NCBI GenBank assembly: GCA_021810805.1
Contig: JAJZHW010000001.1
Coordinates: 241,159 to 305,158 of the forward strand
Direction of reading: 5' to 3'
DNA length: 64,000 nucleotides
DNA from: Nitrospirota bacterium
GTDB taxonomy: Bacteria > Nitrospirota > Leptospirillia > Leptospirillales > Leptospirillaceae
In this document: positions 21,174-29,891 of the stretch, one piece after another
Numbering within the stretch: position 1 is the first letter of the stretch
Layout of the letters: each line of letters begins with the position of its first letter
Made by a program: the position numbers and the translations under genes
Notes under the pieces: model-generated
What the model was told of the DNA's origin: nothing
Seen by the model: the letters and a program-made list of their open reading frames with translations, nothing else
The model's database searches: none

Positions 21174-21378
21174 GATGTTGTCCTTTCAGTGAAAATCCTT
21201 CAAAACCCGGGGGCAGGTTGGAAATTTCCCCGGTCTCTTTTTCATTTTATCATAGATGGTCCGGGTGGGGATCTCTCTCTTTTTCATCTTAAGTTATTGT
21301 TTTTTAAAAAAATATATTAATTTTTCAAAAAATTGCTTTATTTGGTCGGGTAAATTTTTTTTGGGGACACCCTAAGTA

Positions 21379-21406
21379 TTGACTTGTACGAAAAAAATAA
21401 TATACA
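21379..21406 (+). promoter_or_regulatory. Candidate sigma70 promoter for the pel locus in a strongly AT-rich island
   Basis: TTGACT (21379-21384), 16-nt spacer, TATACA (21401-21406); about 100 nt upstream of pelB. Confidence 0.5.
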
Positions 21407-21505
21407 TTTCTCTTGTCTTATTGAAAGTGTCGGCGAAATATTTTTTATTTTTTTTGAAAATGAGTTAGTTCCTCCAATTCTCAAAGATGCTCCAAAGGGG
21501 CGGGT

Positions 21506-24500
21506 GTGAAGATTCCCTTTGTCTGGATACTCCTTGCGGGAGCGGCTTTTTTTCTTGTGGCCCTTCTCCTGGTTCCCGGGGACTCCGAATATGTGCGTCT
21601 GGCCATCGATGCCGGCGACTACGACTATGCCCAAAGCCTTCTCGATCGCCGCCTCAAGTCGCCCGACCCTCCGGTTTGGGCATTGCGGGACGCCGCCCAT
21701 GTGGCCGCCCTCCAGGGCTATCCCTCCCGGGCCGTTCGCTACCTCGAGAATCTTCTTAAAAAAAGCCCCGGAGAGTACAACGATCGCCTCGAGCTTGCCC
21801 GCCTCTACCTCAATCTCTATGAGCCCCGCAAGGCCGCACTCCAGCTCCACGAGCTCCTCCGCACGGAAAAACTTCCTGACAGGGACATGATGCGCCTCGC
21901 CCGCTCCTATGACATCCTCAACCTTCCGGGAGAGGCCCTGACCATTCTCCACCGCATCGCCAACGAGCATCCCAAGGATATGAACTACTGGAAGGCGATC
22001 CTCATTTACGATACCCAGACGGGAAATGCCGACGACATGGCTCGTACCCTCCGGACCCTCTCGCGAAATTTTCCCCAGCGGATCGACTATCTGACCATGC
22101 GCCTCTCCCTGGCCTCCCGCCGGGGCCGGGACCGGGAGGTGTTGCGCATGATGGCCCGCCTCAAGGTTCTGGGTGCAGGAATCGACACCTCGCTCCTTCC
22201 GGCCATGCGCTCCCTTTTCCGCATGAAGCGGCCGGTCGATGCTTACCTCCTCTATCGTACCTCGGAGCCGGAGGTGGCCAAGAACTCCGTTATTGATTCC
22301 GCGGCCTGGTTTTTCTACAAGTCCGCCTATCTTCCTTGGTCCCTCTCCGCCTTTCTTGATCTTTTGGCCCGGGAGCCGACCAACCGCAAGGTTTGGGACG
22401 AGGCCATCTGGCTCTCCGACAAGCTCCACTGGTATTCCGCCACGCGCTCCCTCATGGAAAAAAGGCAGGGGGTCCTTCCTCTTCCTGTGGAGCTCTACCA
22501 CCAGCGGATTCTTGATCTCGACGAGCGCTATGGTCTCAAGGGAAGGGCCCAGGCGGATCTTCTTCTCTGGCTGGGATCTCCGGGGGGGCCAGATCTTGAT
22601 GACATGAGGCTGGCCTGGCAGACGGCGGAGGATGTCGACAACCTCCCGCTGGCCACCGCCCGGCTTCGTCAGGCCATGAACATCTTTCCCTCGAACGGCC
22701 AGGTCCGGGAGAACCTGGTGAGAAGCTACCGGGACATGGGGCGCTATGACGACGCCGGAGCCTTCCTCTGGGCCCAGGGGCTTGAGGGAGGGGACCGATC
22801 GCTTCTTCGCCGGGCCCTTGCCGCCTTTCGGGAGGCCGACAATGTGGGCGCGCAGAAGGGGATCCTCTATTATCTTGTCTCCTCGGATTCGAGGGAGAGG
22901 TTTCGTGACGATCAGTATGCCCTCTTCACCCTCTTCGATATCGGGGGGCAACCCACCGATGTCTCTCAACTTTTGACCGCGCTGCAGCGGTTCCCCGACC
23001 TCTCTGCCTCCATGGGGATGGAGCTGGCCCGGATCATGGTCTGGGGCCACCACGACAAAAAGGCCCGGGAGGCGATCGACAGAATCGCCCGGGCCTACCC
23101 CTTTAACCGGGCGATTCTCTTTCAGGCCTCCGACTGGTTCAACGAGGCCGACCGGCTCGATCTGGCCATTGACTACGACAAGAGGCTCGTCTCCCTCCTG
23201 CCCTCGGATCCCCAGGGGCTGGCCCTTCTGATTCGGGACCGGATCTGGGCAGGCCAGGACAAGAAGGTTCTGGCCTACTACCAGAGGCTTTTGGGGCTTG
23301 ACCCTCGAAATCTCCCCGCCTTGGCCTACCTGGGGGACCATGCCTATTACCATGGACGCTTTCGTCGGGCCATCCGCCTCTACCGTCGCGCCGTGCGCTA
23401 CGGGGATACCGACTATGCGCTGGTCTATCGCCTGGGATCGGCCTTCCGTCAGGTCAAAAACCTTCGCATGGCCCGCCGCATGTTCCGGCTCTCCTGGGAG
23501 CTGCTCTCTCCAAAGCTTTCTCCCCCTCCTCACTCCGCCCGGCAGCGTACACTCTCCCAAGGGCTGGATCCTCCCGCCGGCCAATTTCGTCTTGTGGCAC
23601 AGAGCCTCGGTGGTCGTCCGCCCCCGTCGCCCTCCGGGAAAAAAGACGATGCTTATCGCCGCCGGCTCCTTTATGCCATCAAGATCCAGCATGCTCTGGG
23701 ACACGATCGGGTCGCCTATCGAAGGACACTGGACTTTCTCCGGCAGTTCCCGGACGACCGGGAGGGGCTTTACTGGGCGGCCCGTCTTCTGTGGAAGGCA
23801 AAAAGGGGGGGGAAGGCCCTGGCCTATCTCGGACGATGGCTTTCCCGCCACCCCGACTCGAAGGACTTCCTTGTCTTCCGGGCCGAGATCCTGACCGCCA
23901 CCGGTCGGGTGGGCGCGGCCCAGAGGCTCCTCTGGAGGCTCCACAAGAAATATCCCGAGGACCGGGTGATCTGGAGCGATCTGGTGGAGACCTATAAAAA
24001 GCAGGGGGATCTCGTCTCGACCCAGGCCCTGGACTCCCATATATTTTCCCAGGGGGAGACCCAGGCCCCTCGGGTCACATCCGGGATCCTGAACCTTTAT
24101 AATATGGGGGACTGGTCTCTCAGAAATCAGGATTTTGCCATCTTCTATCCCGGGGGGGCGGCCTACAGCTTCGACACCAAGGTGGAAACCCCGCTCTGGG
24201 ACTCGGCCAACTACTTTGCCGGCCGCACCGAGTATCTGGGGGGCGGAAGCGGAACGGGAATCGGAACCAACGGCTATACCTATGCCGGGGTGCGATGGTC
24301 GCCCACGCCGGGGTGGCAGGTGGTGGCAGAGGGGGGGGATACCCAGCTGGCCGGAACCCCGGGGTTCTATCTTCGCGGAACGGGGTCGGTGGGTCCGGTC
24401 ACCCTCGATCTTCAGGGCTTCGACAACATGATCTGGGGAGACTTCGGGGAGTCGATCGCCCGGGACGGTCTCCAGTCGGGGTATATGGCGACGATCTCCG

Positions 24501-24967
24501 TGGCGCCCTTTCAGCGGCTCTCCTTTGAGGCGGAATCCTGGCTCTTCGACTATACCCTCGACGGCCGGATGCTCCCCTTCGGGGAGCTGCACAACACCTT
24601 GGGGATGTTCGACCTTGTTCTCGACACCGATCCCTCTCTCGACTTTGTGGGCGGCTACGAGGACTGGACGATGGAGGCGGCGAGTCCGGCTATCGGGGCG
24701 CTGGTTCCCATCCTTGACCGCCAGCAGTTCCTGTTTGGGGCCCTGGTCTACCAGGCCCACATACAAAATCGGATGAACCTCAACCTGCAGGTGGGAGGGT
24801 ATGACGACATCTACTCCCACACCCCCTCGTACGAGGGGGGGATGGGGGTCTCCTATCGTGTCTCCCGCTCGCTCGAACTCTTTGCCAACGGAGACTATTT
24901 CAATCAATCGGTTCTTTACAGCGGGGCTTCCGTGGAAGCCGTCTGGGGGTTTTCCTTATGGTTCTGA
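21506..24967 (+). CDS. pelB: PelB-like outer membrane protein: N-terminal TM, TPR superhelix, C-terminal beta-barrel
   Basis: 1153 aa, TPR repeats throughout, C-terminal barrel ending in VWGFSLWF; first gene of a pel-type operon. Confidence 0.82.
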   Translation: MKIPFVWILLAGAAFFLVALLLVPGDSEYVRLAIDAGDYDYAQSLLDRRLKSPDPPVWALRDAAHVAALQGYPSRAVRYLENLLKKSPGEYNDRLELARLYLNLYEPRKAALQLHELLRTEKLPDRDMMRLARSYDILNLPGEALTILHRIANEHPKDMNYWKAILIYDTQTGNADDMARTLRTLSRNFPQRIDYLTMRLSLASRRGRDREVLRMMARLKVLGAGIDTSLLPAMRSLFRMKRPVDAYLLYRTSEPEVAKNSVIDSAAWFFYKSAYLPWSLSAFLDLLAREPTNRKVWDEAIWLSDKLHWYSATRSLMEKRQGVLPLPVELYHQRILDLDERYGLKGRAQADLLLWLGSPGGPDLDDMRLAWQTAEDVDNLPLATARLRQAMNIFPSNGQVRENLVRSYRDMGRYDDAGAFLWAQGLEGGDRSLLRRALAAFREADNVGAQKGILYYLVSSDSRERFRDDQYALFTLFDIGGQPTDVSQLLTALQRFPDLSASMGMELARIMVWGHHDKKAREAIDRIARAYPFNRAILFQASDWFNEADRLDLAIDYDKRLVSLLPSDPQGLALLIRDRIWAGQDKKVLAYYQRLLGLDPRNLPALAYLGDHAYYHGRFRRAIRLYRRAVRYGDTDYALVYRLGSAFRQVKNLRMARRMFRLSWELLSPKLSPPPHSARQRTLSQGLDPPAGQFRLVAQSLGGRPPPSPSGKKDDAYRRRLLYAIKIQHALGHDRVAYRRTLDFLRQFPDDREGLYWAARLLWKAKRGGKALAYLGRWLSRHPDSKDFLVFRAEILTATGRVGAAQRLLWRLHKKYPEDRVIWSDLVETYKKQGDLVSTQALDSHIFSQGETQAPRVTSGILNLYNMGDWSLRNQDFAIFYPGGAAYSFDTKVETPLWDSANYFAGRTEYLGGGSGTGIGTNGYTYAGVRWSPTPGWQVVAEGGDTQLAGTPGFYLRGTGSVGPVTLDLQGFDNMIWGDFGESIARDGLQSGYMATISVAPFQRLSFEAESWLFDYTLDGRMLPFGELHNTLGMFDLVLDTDPSLDFVGGYEDWTMEAASPAIGALVPILDRQQFLFGALVYQAHIQNRMNLNLQVGGYDDIYSHTPSYEGGMGVSYRVSRSLELFANGDYFNQSVLYSGASVEAVWGFSLWF

Positions 24968-25512
24968 TTGCGCGACCCATCGTCCGTTTCGGCGGACTTG
25001 CCTTGGTCCTTTTTCTTCTGGCCTCCTGTGCCTCGGGGGGGGGATCCTCGGGCAGCCTTCCTCCGGCTCCTCGTCCTTTGACTCTCTTTGTTCAGCCCTT
25101 TTCGAATCTGACGACCACCCCGGATGCCGGCAAGTCCGTGACAACTCTTCTCGTCTCCTCGCTCCTGCGCCATCCGGAGTTGCGTCTGGCCTCGGCGGAG
25201 TCCCTTCCCTTCCCGCTTCCCCGGAATGTCTCGGCCACCAACATGAGCCTGGCGATGCGGGACCGCCTTAAAGCGGCGGGGATCGATGCGATCCTCTCGG
25301 GCTCGGTGATCGAATACACCTACCGCTCCGAGCTTGAAAGCGAGCCGGTGGTGGGGATCAACTGGACCATGACCGACATCAGAAGTGGGCGGGTCCTCTG
25401 GTCCGCGGCGCTCTCCGGGGTGGGAAGCTGCTTTCTCGGATGCAGTCAGACACTCACCTCACTCTCGACCGATCTTATCGGCCATGAGGTCTCCCGCTTT
25501 GTCCGACAATAG
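24958..25512 (+). CDS. pelC: PelC-like outer membrane lipoprotein
   Basis: Lipobox FLLASC; LFVQPFSNLTTTPDAGKSVTTLLVSSLL; position after pelB. Confidence 0.78.
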   Translation: MVLIARPIVRFGGLALVLFLLASCASGGGSSGSLPPAPRPLTLFVQPFSNLTTTPDAGKSVTTLLVSSLLRHPELRLASAESLPFPLPRNVSATNMSLAMRDRLKAAGIDAILSGSVIEYTYRSELESEPVVGINWTMTDIRSGRVLWSAALSGVGSCFLGCSQTLTSLSTDLIGHEVSRFVRQ

Positions 25513-25514
25513 GA

Positions 25515-26423
25515 ATGTCCATGAAAGGGCGTGAGAGAGTTTTTGGGGGCCTTTTCTTTGGCCTTCTCTTCCTTCTCCCCTCCTGCCTTCCCTCCGCTCC
25601 CCCGACCCGGGAGCAGGGGGGCCTGCCCCCCCTGCGATTTGTCGTCTACTATGGGGATACCCCGATAAAGGGACTCATGAAGGGGCAGGACTGGGCGATC
25701 GTCTCCGATACCTATCCGATCCCCCGTGCCGGATCGGCTCTCCCCGACTCTCCCCGATACTTTGCCTACCTCTCGGTGGGGGAGGTCGACCGGGATGGCC
25801 CCATCGCCCGGGCCCTCTCCCGGACCCCGGGGGGGGAGAGGGGGGTCTTTCTCTCGGAGAACGCCTTCTGGCACTCCCATGTGGCCGACATCAGAAATCC
25901 GGCCTTCCGGAAGGCTCTCTATGATCGTGTCGAGCGGGATCGTCGCCTGGGATTTTCCGGTCTCTTTCTCGACACCCTCGACTCTCCCCTCGACTACGAG
26001 GAGCGCCACCCCAAAAAAGGGGCGGGGATCCGGCGGGCGCTGGTCTCCTTTGTGGAGACCCTTCACGCCACCTATCCCCGCCTCCTGATCGTGGGCAACA
26101 GGGGATTCTCCGCACTTTCCCAGCTGGCCCCGTCGCTTTCGGGGGTCCTCTTCGAGGATTTTTGCACCCGTTTTTCCGAGGGGCGAAAACGTTACGTCCG
26201 GGTTTCTCCCGAGGAGCGGGCCCGCCTTCTCGTTCTCATCCGCCAGGCTAAGGAGCAAAATCCCGATCTTCGCCTCCTGGCCCTCGATTACGACGATCCC
26301 GACTCTCCCGGAATCTCCCGAGGATGCGGGAGGGTTGCCCGGAGTGAAGGTTTTTCCCATTACGTCTCCGACTGGCAGCTTCTTCGCCCCGTGAAACGGC
26401 CGGAGCGGGAGAGTGGCCCATGA
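25515..26423 (+). CDS. Stand-alone PelA-type glycoside hydrolase domain (lipoprotein/exported)
   Basis: VVYYGDTPIKGLMKGQDWAIVSD...FAYLSVGEVDRD...GFSGLFLDTLDS: endo-alpha-1,4-polygalactosaminidase/PelA hydrolase-like TIM barrel; no deacetylase domain present. Confidence 0.8.
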   Translation: MSMKGRERVFGGLFFGLLFLLPSCLPSAPPTREQGGLPPLRFVVYYGDTPIKGLMKGQDWAIVSDTYPIPRAGSALPDSPRYFAYLSVGEVDRDGPIARALSRTPGGERGVFLSENAFWHSHVADIRNPAFRKALYDRVERDRRLGFSGLFLDTLDSPLDYEERHPKKGAGIRRALVSFVETLHATYPRLLIVGNRGFSALSQLAPSLSGVLFEDFCTRFSEGRKRYVRVSPEERARLLVLIRQAKEQNPDLRLLALDYDDPDSPGISRGCGRVARSEGFSHYVSDWQLLRPVKRPERESGP

Positions 26424-28825
26424 AGAGCTTCTTGCGACGGCTGCCGCTTTGGTGGAGGCGGACCCGCATGGCTCCCCACCTTGAGTCGTTGGGGGGGATT
26501 TTCCTGGTGGGGAGCTTCTTCGTCTACTTCTACGGGAAGTCCTCCCTGATCTTCCCCAGCTTCCACCCCTTTCTGCCCATCGTCCTTCTGGTGGCGGGCC
26601 GCTATGGCTTCGCTCCCGGGGTCCTTTCGGCCCTGGAGGCGACCGGCGGCTATTATCTGATGCTTCTGTGGCAGGACCACTTCGACACGATGGTGCCGGG
26701 GGAATTTTCCTTTCTCTGGCCGTCGGCCTTCCTTTTTTCCGGGATGGTCATGGGGGAGCTGCGGGATGCCGAGGGGAGGAAGTTTAAAGCTCTCCGGGAG
26801 AAATTTCTCCAGACCAAGGATGATGCCGATACGGTCAGCCTTCAGCTCGACATTCTGACCCGGGCCAAGAGGGAGCTCGAGCAGCGCATCTTCCTCGACC
26901 CCAACGCCGTCAGCGACATGTTCGACGTCTTCCGCTCCCTCGAACGCGATGAGATCGAGAGCATTCCCTCCTCGATCCTCTCCCTCTCCACCTCCTTTCT
27001 GGGGGCCGACTCGGCGGCTCTCTACCTCCGGCGGAAGCGGCAGTTTGTTCTGGAGGCCGAGGCCGGAATCCTTCCCTCTCCCCGGGAGATCCCCGGAGAT
27101 TATCGCCCCTTTTCCCAGGCCTACGACAAGGGAGAGACGCTGGCCCTCCCTTCCCACGGGATCCTTCCGGAGCTTCCGGCCTCCGATGAGGGGCCGGCCA
27201 TGAGTCCCCTGGGGGTCTATCCCATTCGCTCGGGGGAGGAAGAGGTCCAGTATCTTCTCGTCCTCTGGCATGCTCCCTTCGAAAAGCTGACCCCGGAATT
27301 TTTCCAGACCGCCTCCATGATCGCCGACCGCGCCTCCTCGCGGCTCATGAGCCTCAAGGTCCAGACCCAGACCCGGGAGAGCGTCTCCCAGGACGACTCG
27401 ACGGGATTCCTCCGGCCGGTCTTCTTCGCCCGGCGGGCGGCGGAGGAGCTCGGCAAGGCCTACCGCTACCTCGTCCCCCTCTCTTTGTTCGAAATCCGTT
27501 TCCAGGCCGCCGATGGCTTCTTTCTCGACCGCCATGCCGCCCTCCAGACGATGAGAAGCATTGCCAAGAAGCTTCTGCGGGAGGTCGACCTTGTGGGTGT
27601 TCCCCCCGACCATTCCCGGGTCTGGTTCTGCCTCCCTCATACGGGGGATGCGGGGGCCCGGATCGTTCTTCAGAAGCTGGGAGAGTATTGGAAGGGGGAA
27701 ACGTCACATTCCCAAATCCTCTCCAAGACGGAGCTCACCTTCCGGATGATCGTCTTCGAGCCAGGAGATCGGGCAAAAAACGCCAACATCTTTGCCGCCA
27801 TGATGAAGTATCTCGACGGTCTCTACGAGGTCGACCCCTCGAGCCAAGTGTACGGGGGGAGAGGGTTTGCAGAGCTTGTTCGCGTCACCCTTCCCGAAAA
27901 GGGATCGGTTCTGGGCCTCTTTCGCATGGCCTTTTCCGCCCCCTCCCTGGAAGAGGTGCTCCTTCTCCGAAAGGATCTGGGGTCGCGTAAAAATCACTCC
28001 GGCCGATTCTCCCTCCCCCGGGAGGCCCCGATCGGGGTTCCCCTGTCGGGGGCGTGTCTCTGGATCTTTCTCCCCCACGCCACGGAGGAGACCCTCGACG
28101 AGATCCAGACCGCGGCGCAGCAGTCTTGGTCCGAGAGCGACATCCCCAAGCTCAAGCGGGGAGGGGTGAGCTTTGACCGGCTTCTCCTAGGGAAGTCAGC
28201 CTCCCGCTCAAGCGATCTTTTAGTCAGCCTCGAGGAGATGGGGCAGGAGGAGGACGAGGCTCCCTTCCGACCCCTTGATGCCGTGCCCGCTTCAGGACGA
28301 CCGGGTGCGGCTCGGGATCGAGGGGGGACGCCCCCGATTCCGGGGGCCGAACCGATCAGCGAGGAGTCCCCCGGAAAGGGTTTCGAAGAACAGTCTGGGG
28401 CGGAGCCTCCATCGTCGCCCAGTGATCTTCCCCCGAGTCCACCCCTTTCACAGGAGGAGCCGTCTGCCGCCAGGAATTCCTTCTCGGCTCGACGATTCGC
28501 CCCCCCGGTACGGGTCGGGACTCCCTATGCGCAGGGGGAAGGGGAGGAGCAGGAAAGCTTCCCCCGGCCGCCAGCGCGCTTCCCCGAGGAGCTCCTGATG
28601 AAGGTGGAGAGCCTGATCCGGGACCATGGCGTCCAGGGGATGACCCGCCGGGAGATAGCCAAGAATTCCCGAGGGTTCGCCCGACTCGACCCTGAGGCTC
28701 AGGAGGGGCTTCTGGCCCATCTGGCCGCCGAGGGGCGGATTGTCCGGGAGCAGCAGGAGGGACGAGGCCGTCCCCGGATCAGCTATGTTCATGCGGAGAT
28801 GGTCGAGGCCCTCCATGAAGAGTAG
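26420..28825 (+). CDS. pelD: PelD-like c-di-GMP receptor with TM helices, GAF, degenerate GGDEF and a long C-terminal extension
   Basis: N-terminal TMs, GAF-like region, RxxD (LLREVDLVG) followed by a non-canonical GGDEF; about 800 aa. Confidence 0.78.
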   Translation: MKSFLRRLPLWWRRTRMAPHLESLGGIFLVGSFFVYFYGKSSLIFPSFHPFLPIVLLVAGRYGFAPGVLSALEATGGYYLMLLWQDHFDTMVPGEFSFLWPSAFLFSGMVMGELRDAEGRKFKALREKFLQTKDDADTVSLQLDILTRAKRELEQRIFLDPNAVSDMFDVFRSLERDEIESIPSSILSLSTSFLGADSAALYLRRKRQFVLEAEAGILPSPREIPGDYRPFSQAYDKGETLALPSHGILPELPASDEGPAMSPLGVYPIRSGEEEVQYLLVLWHAPFEKLTPEFFQTASMIADRASSRLMSLKVQTQTRESVSQDDSTGFLRPVFFARRAAEELGKAYRYLVPLSLFEIRFQAADGFFLDRHAALQTMRSIAKKLLREVDLVGVPPDHSRVWFCLPHTGDAGARIVLQKLGEYWKGETSHSQILSKTELTFRMIVFEPGDRAKNANIFAAMMKYLDGLYEVDPSSQVYGGRGFAELVRVTLPEKGSVLGLFRMAFSAPSLEEVLLLRKDLGSRKNHSGRFSLPREAPIGVPLSGACLWIFLPHATEETLDEIQTAAQQSWSESDIPKLKRGGVSFDRLLLGKSASRSSDLLVSLEEMGQEEDEAPFRPLDAVPASGRPGAARDRGGTPPIPGAEPISEESPGKGFEEQSGAEPPSSPSDLPPSPPLSQEEPSAARNSFSARRFAPPVRVGTPYAQGEGEEQESFPRPPARFPEELLMKVESLIRDHGVQGMTRREIAKNSRGFARLDPEAQEGLLAHLAAEGRIVREQQEGRGRPRISYVHAEMVEALHEE

Positions 28826-29891
28826 AGGCGACGTCAGAACACGCACTCCGGACAAAGGGAAAACACCCCCTCGGGTCTTTGTGTCCCCCCTTCTTCGCCG
28901 GGCGGGCCTCCTGGTTTTCATGGGGTTGGGAACCCTTCTTTCAGCCCTGGCATTGGAGGATCTGCTTCTGGGGCAGGCCTCGGGAAGGGAGGTTCTCCTT
29001 CTTGCCATGGGGGGAGCGGCGGCCTGGCTGCCGGGGATGGCCTTTCTCCCTTATATCTTGCGAGGGCCCTATGCCGCCGCCCCCCTGCTCCTCCCCCTGG
29101 CGGGATCCCCGCTCATGTTTCTGGCGGTCATTTTTTTCATGGTTTCCCGAAGGAAGGACTACCTGGCGGATGACCCGACGATTGAGATGATCTTTCATCC
29201 TCCCAAGGTGCAAGGGCGTCGCCAAAGGTTTACCCTAGAGGACATCCTGACCCACGACCGGAAGATCGTCTCGGCGGGCGACATCCTGCGGTGGGGCGAT
29301 GTCTCCCTGAAGCAGGCGCTGATCGATCGATTGGCCTCCCGACAGGTGACGCCACGAGCCATCCGGATCCTTCGTGGCGCCAGGAACGATCCCGAGGACG
29401 AAGTCCGCCTCTTCGCCACAACCATCCTCACCCGGATCGAGAAAAAATTTCAGGAGAGGACCACGGCCCTTATGGAAAATCCGGATGCGGTGGCGCCCCA
29501 TGCCGCCTTGGGGCGCTCCTATCTCGAGTACGCCGAGTCGGGGCTGGTGGGGGATCGGTTGGCCAAGAGCCTTTTTCATTCGGCGCTCGCGGCCTATGAG
29601 ACCTCCCTTGCCGCGGGGGAGGGGATTGACCGGGAGGAGCTTTTGCACGTGGCCCATGTGGCCGTGGCACAAAAAAACTTCGCTGTTTTCGAAAGGGCGC
29701 GGGAGCGGGTGGCCGCCGACAGTGACCCGCTCGACCTCAAGCGCCTGGAATGGGCCAGACTCTATGAATCCGGACGTCATCGCGAGCTGCGCGACGAGAT
29801 TCAGTCCTCCCGCTCCCTGTGGGAGGGGAAGGCGCTCCCGTCTTACCTGTCGGTCTGGATGGAGCCCGGCCCCTCCCGGGAGGCGTCGTGA
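28815..29891 (+). CDS. pelE: PelE-like membrane/TPR protein
   Basis: N-terminal TM helices then helical repeats; between pelD and pelF, overlapping both. Confidence 0.75.
   Translation: MKSRGDVRTRTPDKGKTPPRVFVSPLLRRAGLLVFMGLGTLLSALALEDLLLGQASGREVLLLAMGGAAAWLPGMAFLPYILRGPYAAAPLLLPLAGSPLMFLAVIFFMVSRRKDYLADDPTIEMIFHPPKVQGRRQRFTLEDILTHDRKIVSAGDILRWGDVSLKQALIDRLASRQVTPRAIRILRGARNDPEDEVRLFATTILTRIEKKFQERTTALMENPDAVAPHAALGRSYLEYAESGLVGDRLAKSLFHSALAAYETSLAAGEGIDREELLHVAHVAVAQKNFAVFERARERVAADSDPLDLKRLEWARLYESGRHRELRDEIQSSRSLWEGKALPSYLSVWMEPGPSREAS

Noticed and set aside
21174-21300. preQ1 riboswitch upstream of queF (minus strand)
   Set aside because: Looked for it because of queF; no recognisable preQ1 aptamer core or pseudoknot pattern by eye.
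21338-24907. 1189-aa minus-strand ORF opposite pelB
   Set aside because: Mirror-frame ORF of a GC-rich coding region; Pro/Gly/Arg/His-rich low-information translation, no domain, while the plus strand has a clear TPR-barrel protein.
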